Origin: Haemaphysalis longicornis
Taxonomy: Eukaryota; Arthropoda; Arachnida; Ixodida; Ixodidae
Direction: 5' to 3'
Length of the DNA: 64,000 bases
Assembly (NCBI GenBank): GCA_013339765.2
Contig: CM023457.1
Location: 59,006,355 to 59,070,354, forward strand
Shown piece after piece: positions 44,766 to 53,740 of this stretch. The notes below the pieces were generated by a model. The model had not been told where the DNA came from and ran no database searches. It was given only the letters and a program-made list of their open reading frames with translations. Positions within the stretch are counted from its first letter, which is position 1. Every line of letters begins with the position of its first letter. Made by a program: the position numbers and the translations under genes.

Positions 44766-45112
44766 CCTCTCTTCTCAGTCTCTCCTCTCGCTTTCTATCT
44801 TCTCGGTTCTATCTTTGTGTGTGGAGTGGGTGTGTGTGTGTTCTTATCTGTCTGTCTGTCTTCCCTCTTTCTTTCTTTATCTCTTCCTCTCTCTCTCTCC
44901 TCTCTCTTTATTTTTTTCTACCTTTCTCTCTCTCTATTTTTCTTTCGGTTTCCCCTCTCTCTCTTTTTATTTATTACCTTCTTTATTTCCTTCCTTCTTT
45001 CTTTATCTCTCTCTCTATATATTCTCTCTCTCTCTTTTATTTCTTCCCTTCTTTCTTTTCTTTCTTTCTTTCTTTCTTTTTTTTTTTTCTCTCTCTCTCT
45101 GTCTTTTCCAAC
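44687..45112. repeat. (CT)n microsatellite and pyrimidine-rich tract
   Basis: A pure (CT)n run of about 38 units (44687-44763) is followed by 350 bp of C/T-rich sequence including TCTGTCTGTCTG, TTTCTTTCTTTC and CTCTCTCT runs. The 246-codon plus frame across it is Ser/Leu/Phe repeats and is not a gene. Confidence 0.95.
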
Positions 45113-45407
45113 TCTATCACTCACTTCGGTGATAGGAGCTTCCCTAAGATATGTGGCGTCATTCCAAGAATTTCTCGACCTATTTTTCGTCGTTCGAGCA
45201 GTAGAACGTTTTGCGCGTCATCCGCCAACCATTTTGCGTGCTTGTAGACGTCGCGCAAAAATGGCCGCACGTCAAGAGAAGGGATGAAGACGAGTGCTGT
45301 CTTCCAGCAAGGTCGACATCACTAACAAGCCCAACTTCCCACTCTGGTCATTCTGCGTGCCATAGACGCTAAATTTTTCACCATCCTAGTTACCTAGCGC
45401 CTTCACA
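45113..45407. other. No gene recognised
   Basis: Short frames only, with nothing distinctive, between the pyrimidine tract and the family A element. Confidence 0.4.
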
Positions 45408-45482
45408 TTGAAGGGAGTCTGCAACCCTTCCGATAAACACTTTCACTCTCTCCTTCGCGCCTGGGAAGCACTCCGAAAGCTT

Positions 45483-45486
45483 ATAT

Positions 45487-45549
<63 letters not shown>

Positions 45550-45685
45550 CCTTAAGGGCTTCGAGGGCAGTACATAAGGGGGGTTTCATGCAGTAAACAA
45601 TGACAACAACATTTTTTTACAACAAAAGAAGACAAGAAAACATGCGCAGGATGCACAGTCGGTCAACCGAAATAATCAACCACAA
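45483..45685 (-). mobile_element. Retroelement 3' end with (AAAT)n tail
   Basis: On the minus strand GCCCTCGAAGCCCTTAAGGT leads to a tail of about 16 AAAT units (45483-45549). It interrupts family A copy 4 after GAAAGCTTATA. No coding part is kept. The body between 45550 and 45685 includes CAACAACA and AAAAGAAGACAAG. Confidence 0.6.
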
Positions 45686-46011
45686 GCACGGAACGGCACT
45701 GCGTGATTTGCTCGTCGCAGCAGACACGCTTTTCGTTTCTGCTTCGCTTTTGTGGCGATTTTTTTAAAGTGGCTACCGAATGCGTTCATTGCTGCAACTG
45801 AAATGAAGCCGGCCAATAGCAGCGATGCCCTTTCATGACGTCATTCGAGCACTCGAAAAACTAGAACATTGGGAAAGAGAGAGACATTTTTTGACCAAGT
45901 CTCTGAGTTATCCGGTGGGCATAAAGCAGAAATTTTTGGCTGCGGTACATTAAGACCCCCGAATTTAAGTACAGGGCGTTTTAGGTGACTATACTCTGCA
46001 AGCATTTAAGG

Positions 46012-46014
46012 TGA

Positions 46015-46095
<81 letters not shown>

Positions 46096-46322
46096 GGGGT
46101 TTAACGCGCCGACGCAACGCAGGCGATGAGGCGCGCCGTAGTGTAGGGCTCCAGATTAATTTTGACCACCTGGGGATCTTTATCGCGCGCCGAAATCTCG
46201 TACACACGGGCGTTTTTGCTTTTCGCCTCCATCAGAAAAGCGGCCGCCGCGGCCGGGAATCGAACCCGCGACCTCGTGCTCAGCAGCGCAACGCCTTAGC
46301 CACTGAGCCACCGCGGCGGGTA
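46012..46322 (-). mobile_element. Ruka-type SINE, full length, with perfect duplication
   Basis: The best copy in the window. The minus-strand head starts at ACCCGCCGCGGTGGCTCAGT (about 46321 down), B box GCGGGTTCGATTCCCGGCCG, body GATGGAGGCGAAAAGCAAAA, CCAGGTGGTCAAAATTAATC, and a long (CAAT)n tail at 46015-46094. AGCATTTAAGG at 46001-46011 and 46323-46333 is a perfect 11-bp target-site duplication inside family A. Confidence 0.95.
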
Positions 46323-46356
46323 AGCATTTAAGGATTGCAAAAAAGTTGAAAAAAAA

Positions 46357-46918
46357 AATTAGCAGTGGTTCAGCTCGGCTATGCCTGGATATACGTAGCG
46401 TGAGCTAAGGTTCAGCAATCCAATCCAATCCAGTGCAGTCCAGTCCAATCCAATCCGATGTAATCCAATCCAATCCAATCTGATCCAGTCCAGTCCAGTC
46501 CCGTCCAGTCCAATCCAATCCAATCCAATCCAATCCAGTCCAGCCACTGCTCCTCGCGCATGCGCAGCATGGCTCTCCAGGAGCCACGCGAAACGGCTAT
46601 CAAGTGGCTCCGGCGCTGCGTCAGACTTGGCTAGCTGCGCAACGGAGGCGCACAGCTGGGCACGCTTTGGCGCCAGTGCGTCTGCCGCGGCTATGACGTC
46701 ACTCCTCTGGAATGCGCAGACCGACTAATGTGCAGACCCAATTCTCTACACACCCGTAATCCAATTGTATTGAATTTCCAATCCAATCGAATACAATTCA
46801 ATCATTCCAATCCACATCCAATCCAATCCAAATTCAATGCTCTTCGCGCTTGCGCAGTACGGCCCTTCAGGGTCCACGCGAAACTGCTCAACCTCGGCCA
46901 GTGTAGCTTACGCTACAA
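46357..46918. repeat. CCAAT minisatellite element inside the MITE
   Basis: Degenerate CCAATCCAAT/CCAGTCCAGT units at 46416-46545 and again at about 46755-46835. Each is followed by a related segment: CTCCTCGCGCATGCGCAGCA...GGAGCCACGCGAAACGGCT and CTCTTCGCGCTTGCGCAGTA...GGGTCCACGCGAAACTGCT. So the unit (repeat plus GCGCAGCA-type segment) is duplicated. It lies between the last internal block and the right TIR of family A copy 4. Gly-Leu-Asp-Trp-Ile frames here are artefacts. Confidence 0.75.
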
Positions 46919-46941
46919 AAGGTGTTGCAGGGTCTCTTTAA

Positions 46942-47923
46942 GTAATGCCTCCACATTAAAGGGTTGACACGCCTTCTCCCCCAGGCAAAAAAAGAAACCT
47001 AAGGCGTGTCGGGCGTAACCGAGTCGCCGTTTATCTGATGGCACTGTGCGCGCTCGTGCCAAGAAGTTCACAGGGGCGCGTGTATCCTGCTCCCTCCCAC
47101 GCGGATGGCATAAAAGATGCTGCGCAACGAGAATTCAGATGGGATTTCAATTTATTGCTTTCCTTCTCCCGTACCCGGATTTATATCGCATTGCCTTCAT
47201 TATTTCCCCAGCGTTGCTACGGTCTCGTTCTCGCTCCGCGAATCACTCGCATCTTCGTGCCCTCTGAACTATAGCAAATTACTTTTCTCGACGCATTCTT
47301 TATTCCACTGGTCTTCATTTTTTAAGCGAAACTTTCTTTGCCTCGCTGATGACGAACGTACCCGAAAACGCACTTCATGAAAGGAAAGGAAAGCCATAAA
47401 GGCGCACCAAGCGTCTCAAGAAAAAAAAATGTGGTTGATTCTTCTGACATAGGAACCGGTAAAAAACGAAAGTGAAATATGCTTTTGTAGTAGCAGCTGA
47501 ATGTTTATTTTGAATCGATGTGAACTTGCACATCGGTATTTATATTTCGTCAGTATGACAACGTTAGACGCATCAGCATTAGACACTGGATTACATGCGC
47601 CGGAGCACTGCGTAAATCCGATTGAAACCCCAGGTGCCTCGCATGCCGTGCGAACGAAACCGAACGGTTGTCAGCGAATCGTTTCGTGAAGTCACGGGCC
47701 GCTAGAGGGAAACGAGCATGACTTGCGGGTCGGCAGCAGTCTTGTGGGTGTTCTTGGCGAGCGACGACCTGCTGGCGGGTCGCTTCGGCAAAGGTGCGGC
47801 CACATTGGTCCTGCTCCGTGGCGTGTACGCCAGACGCTTGCGTTGCGACGAGCTCAACTTGTGGAACGGGAGAGGCAGAGTTCGTAGCGCGGTTCACAGA
47901 GTTCGGCGGACGGATAAACACAG
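46942..47923. other. No gene recognised; 123-codon minus frame
   Basis: A minus frame at 47550-47921 and an overlapping plus frame 47718-47987 are open in GC-rich sequence, and the plus frame runs into the next MITE. No family is recognised. Confidence 0.35.
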
Positions 47924-48159
47924 CAGGGGCGGTATTCTCGTAACTGTCCCTTTTGAAAACGTCCCTTTTGCGCCCCTTTCATCGTGACGTACTTCCGGTT
48001 AAGAAGTGGACGTGGGCAACATGGACGAAGGTTGGCAGTAGGTTTGCCGCTGTTGCGTTACGTCACTTCCGGTTAGTTTGCTTTTAGCCAATCAGGGCTC
48101 GCCAAAAGGGACACTTTTGAGAGGGACGCAAAAGGGACAAAACTCGAGAATACCGCCCC
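47924..48159. mobile_element. Small TIR element (MITE), about 236 bp
   Basis: The left end AGGGGCGGTATTCTCG is the exact reverse complement of the right end CGAGAATACCGCCCC(A/T). Imperfect pairing continues inward through GTCCCTTTTG on the left and CAAAAGGGAC on the right, giving TIRs of roughly 35-50 bp. It has no coding capacity. The target-site duplication is unclear (AGC occurs at both edges). Family unknown. Confidence 0.75.
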
Positions 48160-48287
48160 AGCTAACGCTGCTATACGCTTCCCTATCGAGGCACCAACTA
48201 TCGGCGCTCATTAGCGTCATTACGCACTTCGCGTCACCTCTCCTAGATGGCAGCACCATCTGAATTGAGAAGTTAGAGGGAAGGACA

Positions 48288-48440
48288 TAAAGCGCGTTCG
48301 TACGGCCTTGCGGGCTTGACTTCATGGCCCAGTTGACAAAGCCTTTCAACCTCCCGTTCCGGCCAGAGTGATCGTGGGGTCGAATCCGAGCGCCGCCGCA
48401 TTAATGGAACTTTTTCTTGCGATGACGTCAGCCGGGATGA
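48288..48440 (+). mobile_element. tRNA-headed SINE, third family (copy 2)
   Basis: The leader AAAGCGCGTTCGTACGGCCT parallels 42385. An A-box-like ATGGCCCAGTTGACAAAG and B-box-like GGGGTCGAATCC follow, then a T-rich end. Diverged from copy 1. Confidence 0.5.
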
Positions 48441-48616
48441 AAAAATCATTCGTGTTAAAAACGCTTCCCGTGTTCGAAATAGTCTGTCGCGATATGAATC
48501 AAAGTTTATCTGATTGCGCCATTCGGACAAGGTATTAAAGCGAAGTTTGCTATATATGCCTCACTGAAGGCGATGTAGTTAGGCCAAAAAACACTAAAGG
48601 ATAGCCACGTTTACAC

Positions 48617-48863
48617 ACAATTGATTTGATTGATTGTAGGGTTTAAGGCATCGACGCAACGCAGGCGATGAGGCGCGCCGTAGTGGAGGGCTCCGGATGA
48701 ATTTTGACCACCTGGGGATCTTTAACGTGCGCCGAAATCTCGTACTCACGGGCGTTTTTGCTTTTCGCCTCCATATGACAAGCGGCCGCCGCGGCCGGGA
48801 ATCGAGCCCGCGACCTCGTGCTCAGCAGCACAACGCCTTAGCCACTGAGCCACCGCGGCGGGT
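48617..48863 (-). mobile_element. Ruka-type SINE with perfect 10-bp duplication
   Basis: Near full-length minus-strand copy with head ACCCGCCGCGGTGGCTCAGT, B box CGCGGGCTCGATTCCCGGC (one change from the consensus) and short CAAT tail. ACGTTTACAC at 48607-48616 and 48864-48873 is the target-site duplication. The right duplication overlaps the start of a 32-bp perfect palindrome. Confidence 0.93.
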
Positions 48864-48871
48864 ACGTTTAC

Positions 48872-48903
48872 ACCACGGTGTAAGAATATTCTTACACCGT
48901 GGT
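48872..48903. repeat. Perfect 32-bp palindrome, GTGTAA type
   Basis: The sequence reads the same on both strands, with arms ACCACGGTGTAAGAAT and centre AATATT. GGTGTAA/TTACACC arms match the satellite at 13616-13926, and further ACGGTGTAA motifs follow to about 49010. Confidence 0.9.
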
Positions 48904-49577
48904 TTACACACAAGGTCACATCAATCATATCACACACTTACACAATGGTTGGTCTTCACGCACGAAACACACCACGGTATAGCCCTGGAAGTCACATTCA
49001 CGGTGTAATAGAATCGCTGATGATTGCATTCCGGCCAGTCAGCATCACCTTTGGATTCGTTGTGCGGGCGTTGGCTTTGGCTTTGGCTAAGTTGAAGCGG
49101 ACTGTGGCTTGGCAGTTTGGATTTTGTACTTCGGGAGCGTGTATTTTGTACTTTGATTGGACTCAGTTTAGATGGAGAAAGCTATGCGTTTTAATCATCT
49201 GTCTCTTAAGATAGGGGCTTTGATTTTTTGTTCAAGCCTATCCTTCGGCTCTTGTTTAATGTCATCTCCCTTACGGCAAACGTTTTTGCCACTTCAGTGC
49301 ACCCAGGGCACTCAGGCGAAGCTGCGATAGGGCTCGGCAAAGTCACTGGTCGCTTTGGTGATAGGACATGGTTGGCATCAAGTTAGACTATATATCCTTC
49401 CGGCGATTGTGACTTAGACTCTAGGTGACCTGGCTATTTATTATCTTGATATGCGCAGTCAGCATTTATGCTTACAGATAATAGGGGGCCTATTCACTTG
49501 AACCCTGTAGGTACACGTGAGTAATCATGAGGAAATTGCGCGGCGTTTTCAATACGAACATGCGAAGTGCGCCTCCT
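48904..49577. other. Diverged GTGTAA-type sequence, then nothing recognised
   Basis: CACGGTATAG and CACGGTGTAA near 48972-49010 continue the palindrome's motif. A GCTTTGGCTTTGGCTAAG short repeat lies near 49072. No gene is seen. Confidence 0.4.
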
Positions 49578-49588
49578 GTACAGAGAAA

Positions 49589-49780
49589 GTTATGCTGCTG
49601 AGCACGAGGACGCGGGTTCGATAGCCGACCCCGGCGGCCGCTTTTCAAAAACGCCCGTGTGTACGAGATATCGGCGCACGTTCAAGATCCCCAGTGGTCA
49701 AAATTAATCCGGATGTCTTCACTAGGCGCGCCTCATCACCTGTGAAGCGTCGGCGCGTTGAACCCCACAATTAACATCAG
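49589..49780 (+). mobile_element. Ruka-type SINE, 5'-truncated, perfect 11-bp duplication
   Basis: Plus-strand copy starting at GTTATGCTGCTGAGCACGAG, just before the B box, and ending GTTGAACCCCACAATTAACA. GTACAGAGAAA at 49578-49588 and 49781-49791 is a perfect duplication. A small deletion removes GATGGAGGCGAAAAG from the body. Confidence 0.93.
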
Positions 49781-49791
49781 GTACAGAGAAA

Positions 49792-50037
49792 CCTGTTGAA
49801 ACCATTTATAGCCAGGTCAGCACATAAAGGGGGGTGACTGCTTTGGACACTTCCGTGACTTCCGCTTACTTTTCGCAGCATGAATAGGTCGAAATAACCG
49901 GAAGGATAAAGCAACGGTTGAAGAAAACTGTACTTTTTAGTGCTAAAAATGCATTTCAGGTTAGGTCCTGGGCCACTGACGTTTTTGTGCCAGCGTAATG
50001 GCAGGAAGCCCAGTTCGCAGACAACAGAAAACCAGGC

Positions 50038-50088
<51 letters not shown>

Positions 50089-50930
50089 AAAGACAGAGAC
50101 ATGCGGCCTACAAACGTCCAACCTGCACAAACGCAAGCTGAGGTGATGCCTCATCTCGGCTTCTCTTTTAGTAGCTGCGGTGTGATCGGAGCTCCGATGC
50201 ACCTCGCGAGGTCAAGGCCACCGAGCCAGACATGAAAAATGCTTCCGTTCACGATCGAACGCATCGACAGAAGATGGGACGCTGAATTAATCGTCGGCAG
50301 TCAGACGGCCCTAATTTATTCAGAGCGAGAGCGAACTCCAACGGTGCCAACTGCGACACCGGCAATTTTTCCAGGCTTGTTCGAATGCGCCGCGGCGAAC
50401 TCGACTTCGAGGGGTAGGTGCAGAGATCAGCTTCGGGCACGAACGACGGACGACCATCGCCATCTGCCGGCGCTGGGAGTCCTACGTATTTAGAGCGAAG
50501 ATGGAGAGAGTTCGCGGTAGAAAGAACGCAGCCAACTTTTCACCTACTTTTCCCTTCTCCCCGGTAGTCATAGTAGTGCACCGTTTACACGCTTTTCATT
50601 TTACTTTCATTCCTTCGCGGATTCGCAATGGAAATCGAACAACGACGGCTGTGTTCAGAAGCATGTCGCTACACAAGGAAGCCGGTGGGGAGTATTTGAA
50701 AAACGAGTGGTTAGGAACGGTAGCCCGCGCGGAGCATTTTTTGAGTCCTGTCCGCACACTGGCGCTGCCACTACTAAAAGCTTTAGCCCCTACGCGCTTG
50801 TGAGATAAGGCATCCTTTTCTCAACATCCAGAATTACGATAAAATTAGGCGATAATCCGCAGGTACCTCTCACCGCTCCCCTTGTCCGATGATTGAGTCC
50901 AACACCATGAAAACAGGAATAATTGCTTTA
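49792..50930. other. (CAGA)n microsatellite at 50035-50091; no gene recognised
   Basis: A pure (CAGA)n run of about 14 units lies at 50035-50091. Frames at 50239-50493 and 50501-50803 are unassigned. Confidence 0.5.
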
Positions 50931-50935
50931 AAGGA

Positions 50936-51108
50936 ACAACGGGGTAACAGAGTGGAATTTTAGAGAAGGCAAGCGTGGCAGGGGGCGGCAGTAAGTTAGA
51001 TGGGAAGATGAGATCAAGAAGTTTGCGGGGATAAATTGGTCGCAGTTAGCACAGGGCCGGGATAATTGGAGGTCTATTAGGGAGGCCTTTGCCCTGCAGT
51101 GGGCGTAG

Positions 51109-51125
<17 letters not shown>
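50936..51125 (+). mobile_element. RTE-type LINE 3' end
   Basis: Plus-strand remnant of the same family as 13927-14919. The C-terminal coding tail can be read as KFAGINWSQLAQ and then EAFALQWA, with stops and frame breaks upstream, ending in the (GATGAT)n tail. It holds only about the last 190 bp. Confidence 0.8.
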
Positions 51126-51140
<15 letters not shown>

Positions 51141-51183
51141 GTGGGTGGTGGTGGTGGTGGTGGTGGTGATGATGATGATGACA
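51110..51183. repeat. (GAT)n/(GTG)n tail array
   Basis: GATGATGATG run, a GTGGTGGTGG run and a second GATGATG run; it is the expanded tail of the adjoining LINE. Confidence 0.9.
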
Positions 51184-52110
51184 TTACACTGATTACATAG
51201 ACTAAACAACGTGGTGAAGTGTCGGTTACAAAGTCAAAACTTTTTTTCCTCTGCTAAAACAAAAACTGTTACGATTAAAATTGCTGAAATAAACTGCGAT
51301 GACTTGTACTAGTGAATGCCTTGTATTTGATATTTTTACTACGAGCACAACAATGCGCAATTTAGGGGTGAATATGGGCCAACAAGGAGAGTTTTCCAAA
51401 TTTGACAAATGTTTCCTCCCCCATTTCTCCTTTTTTGAGTGACAATATATTTTTACAAATTGTCCGCAATGGCGAAATTCCGAAAAAAAAAATGCTACAT
51501 TTGCTGAGAGAAAGTGCTTGTAATTGCTAAAAAAGTTTGAAAATACGCAACAGCGCGTGTATTCTGGCTGGCGTAACCTGAGCAAAAAAAAAAGAAAAAG
51601 AAAAAGCAGTAATCCTTTAAAAGTGCGGAATAGGGCAGTTCAGTGGCTCAGCATGATTTCCATGAAAAAATGGTGGCGATTGAAAAAAAGTCATCTTTAA
51701 GGATTTTTTTTTGACAGACCTACTTTGCTTTAAATCCTAAAGATAAAATGGCGGCTATAAAAAAATGTTTCTAGAAAGAAATACTTTGAGGGATCATTGT
51801 GGGTCATGCAAGCTTAAGCCACAATTTTACTAAAGAAATTCGTGATGGTCGACTTTGACGGCTGAGACGTTTGACATGGAATGACCCAGTACTCTGAGGG
51901 GCACTATATCCGTTGTCCAGTTTCCGCACTTTCACTTAGAGTTCTCTTGAGAGGACAAGCTGAAGGGGTTGTAGTTCACGTTTCAAACAACTTTTACCAC
52001 TTTCTACAAAAAGTGAAAAAATCATGCACCCCTCCGTCTAACGACGACAGTGGTTGAACACGAAGCTTTCTAAAGACAGGTTCTTTAATTGCCGTCTGAG
52101 TTTGGACTCG
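51184..52110. other. AT-rich, no gene recognised
   Basis: Minus frame 51226-51585 (119 codons) is Phe-rich and unrecognised. Several AAAAATG-type runs lie between 51480 and 51770. Confidence 0.4.
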
Positions 52111-52205
52111 GTTTCGGTCATTTCGAAACGGAGCAATCGGATAGACGCCGACGTCATAACGCGAGGGACCCAGGTTCGATTCTGAAAACGGAAAGCGGTT
52201 TTAAG
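52111..52205 (+). mobile_element. tRNA-like segment (SINE head)
   Basis: GGAGCAATCGGATAGACGCC (A-box region) and ACCCAGGTTCGATTCTGA (B box), with TAACGCGAGGGACCCAGG between. A diverged relative with TAACACGAGGGACCCATG lies at about 56745-56830, so a SINE family is likelier than a tRNA gene. Confidence 0.5.
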
Positions 52206-52559
52206 TGCAGAGAACTTTTGGCGCTCGCCTTGTCGTCCTAGCTCGCTCGCTCGACCCAAGCATATAGAGCTCCAAGGCGGCGTCCCGGGGTAACGCTGTT
52301 GTTCGCGGCGTGCCCCAGAGGCTTCGAAAGCCAAGCGGTGTATATAGTCATAAGCGTTAGAAACTCGTGAAACGCCGGCGCTGGCCATACATCTTCCCGT
52401 TGTTTAGCGCAAAGAAAACTACAGGTACATTTGAGGAAAAATATACGTAATTAACCGGCAGCGCCCGCGTTCCTTTAGTTAAGGACGCCCGTTGGGTTGG
52501 TTTTTGCAATAGTAAACGGAAAATGTGGCAGTGCAATGCCGGCACGTGCGGGAGGAAAA

Positions 52560-52650
52560 GCAAGCACAAAGAGAACAGAACTCCCGCTGGCGCAGTTTCA
52601 GGTAGGGGGCGCGCGAGCACTGCGAAGGCGGGAAATTTGAATTGCATGGA
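52560..52650 (-). repeat. Dispersed repeat, family J copy 2
   Basis: Reverse-complement match to 15401-15495, with AGAACTCCCGCTGGCGCAGT, TTTCAGGTAGGGGGCGCGCG and GCGAAGGCGGGAAATTTGAA as shared blocks. Confidence 0.75.
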
Positions 52651-52674
52651 GTGGTAAACGGCGCTACAGCCTAT

Positions 52675-52763
52675 TATGCACTTCCGACGCTCTGCATTTC
52701 AGCTCTTACGCTATGCACTTCCGACGCTCTGCATTTCCGCTCTTACGCTATGCACTTCCGACA
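52675..52763. repeat. 37-bp tandem repeat, 2.4 units
   Basis: TATGCACTTCCGACGCTCTG begins units at 52675, 52712 and 52749; the units end in TTC(A/C)GCTCTTACGC. Nearly identical, so recently expanded. Confidence 0.88.
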
Positions 52764-53606
52764 GCTTTCACATTGAGTGGACCGGCTTTAATTTTTTTAT
52801 TTCACCTCACCCGGTGTTTTCGCGTTACAGGCGCCATCAGTTACAACACTGAAGCTTCGCTTTAATTAATGTCTATTACTTCTACTACAGCTTCGCGGGT
52901 GTGATTTACAGCATTCACGTCTCATCACGCTGTCTACTCGCCACGAGATGTGTCAAATCTAGTTTTCAACAGCGAGAGGGAGGAGGATGGCGGGAATTCA
53001 GAAGCAGGATGACCAGGCGTGAGAGGGGAGGGGGGGGGAGGGACGCGCCGTGGCGGGGAATTACGCGAACGCGCTCATCGCCTGCGGTGGTCGCCGCAGC
53101 CACGCGACGTCCTCCTCGATTGCGGCATCGCTTTCGATGGCCGCGGCGTGGTGGTGGTTGGCGTCCCGGCGGCGTCCTTGGACGTCGCCCCAGATTCCAG
53201 GGGTCGCCAAGGACGTCTCCCAGGGGTCGCGCCCAAGAACCCGTCCCCGCTACTGCTGCACTCCTCCCCTCGATTAATCCTCCCCTCCAGTCGGCCGCCT
53301 CTTTCTCTTTCACACGAGCACTGCAGGGTAGCAGTGCAATCAGGCGCATGGGAGAATGCGGACCTCAAGCCACCTTTGCAACAATAATAATAAAAATGAA
53401 GAAGCTTGCACTAAGTAGAGCAAGACTTGAACCAAAGAGGAGCTAGAGGATTTCTTTCTATGTAAGCACTGAAGAACACCCCCCCACCCATTGCATTAGG
53501 TTTGAAATTGTTTATTCGCATGTTCCGTCGCAGTCATCGTCATATACACATATATCCTCGCCTTCCTCATGCATGACTGGCGGGCCAGGATCGTTTCGTC
53601 CGTAGG
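52764..53606. other. CpG-rich stretch with overlapping frames, no gene called
   Basis: Frames on both strands (52901-53446 plus 181 codons, 52966-53349 minus 127 codons) overlap in very GC-rich DNA and give Arg/Gly/Pro-rich products without domains. CGTCCTTGGACGTCG / GTCGCCAAGGACGTC repeats near 53170-53215 resemble GTCCTTGCCAAGGACGTCGG near 928. Confidence 0.35.
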
Positions 53607-53740
53607 CTTTAGCATTTCTCCCAAAGTGGAACGCGTCAGCACGCGCTAGAGCCGGCGGCAACCGGCTTCGCGAACTGGGCGTCTGTAGTGCGAGCTGTCT
53701 TGTGCTCCCCCCTTGAGGCGCGGACACACGTGAACTGTTT
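53607..53740 (+). repeat. Dispersed repeat shared with 39800-39932 (copy 2)
   Basis: TCTCCCAAAGTGGAACGCGT, GGCAACCGGCTTCGCGAACT, GTGCTCCCC and CACACGTGAACTG follow the order and spacing of copy 1. Confidence 0.72.

Larger units (their letters stand above)
45408..46941 (+). mobile_element. Family A MITE copy 4, split by three nested insertions
   Basis: Left end TTGAAGGGAGTCTGCAACCC, right end GTGTTGCAGGGTCTCTTTAA. Family A blocks appear in the copy 1 order: CTTTCACTCTCTCCTTCGCG, then CACTGCGTGATTTGCTCGTC, GAATGCGTTCATTGCTGCAA, ATGACGTCATTCGAGC, GTGGGCATAAAGCAG and GCAAGCATTTAAGG. Between them sit an (ATTT)n retroelement tail, a Ruka-type SINE and a CCAAT minisatellite element. Removing them leaves about 450 bp, the normal family A length. 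Confidence 0.82.

Noticed and set aside
44507..45247. 246-codon plus-strand open frame
   Set aside because: Most of it is a (CT)n tract and pyrimidine-rich sequence, so the Ser/Leu/Phe product is a repeat artefact.
46359..46603. Gly-Leu-Asp-Trp-Ile repeat protein
   Set aside because: Three frames over the CCAAT minisatellite all stay open; this is repeat translation, not a gene.
48697..49008. 103-codon plus-strand gene
   Set aside because: It runs through the Ruka-type SINE body and head; similar frames appear in each SINE copy.
52901..53446. 181-codon plus-strand gene
   Set aside because: Four long frames overlap on both strands in very GC-rich DNA with Arg/Gly/Pro-rich products; composition explains it.
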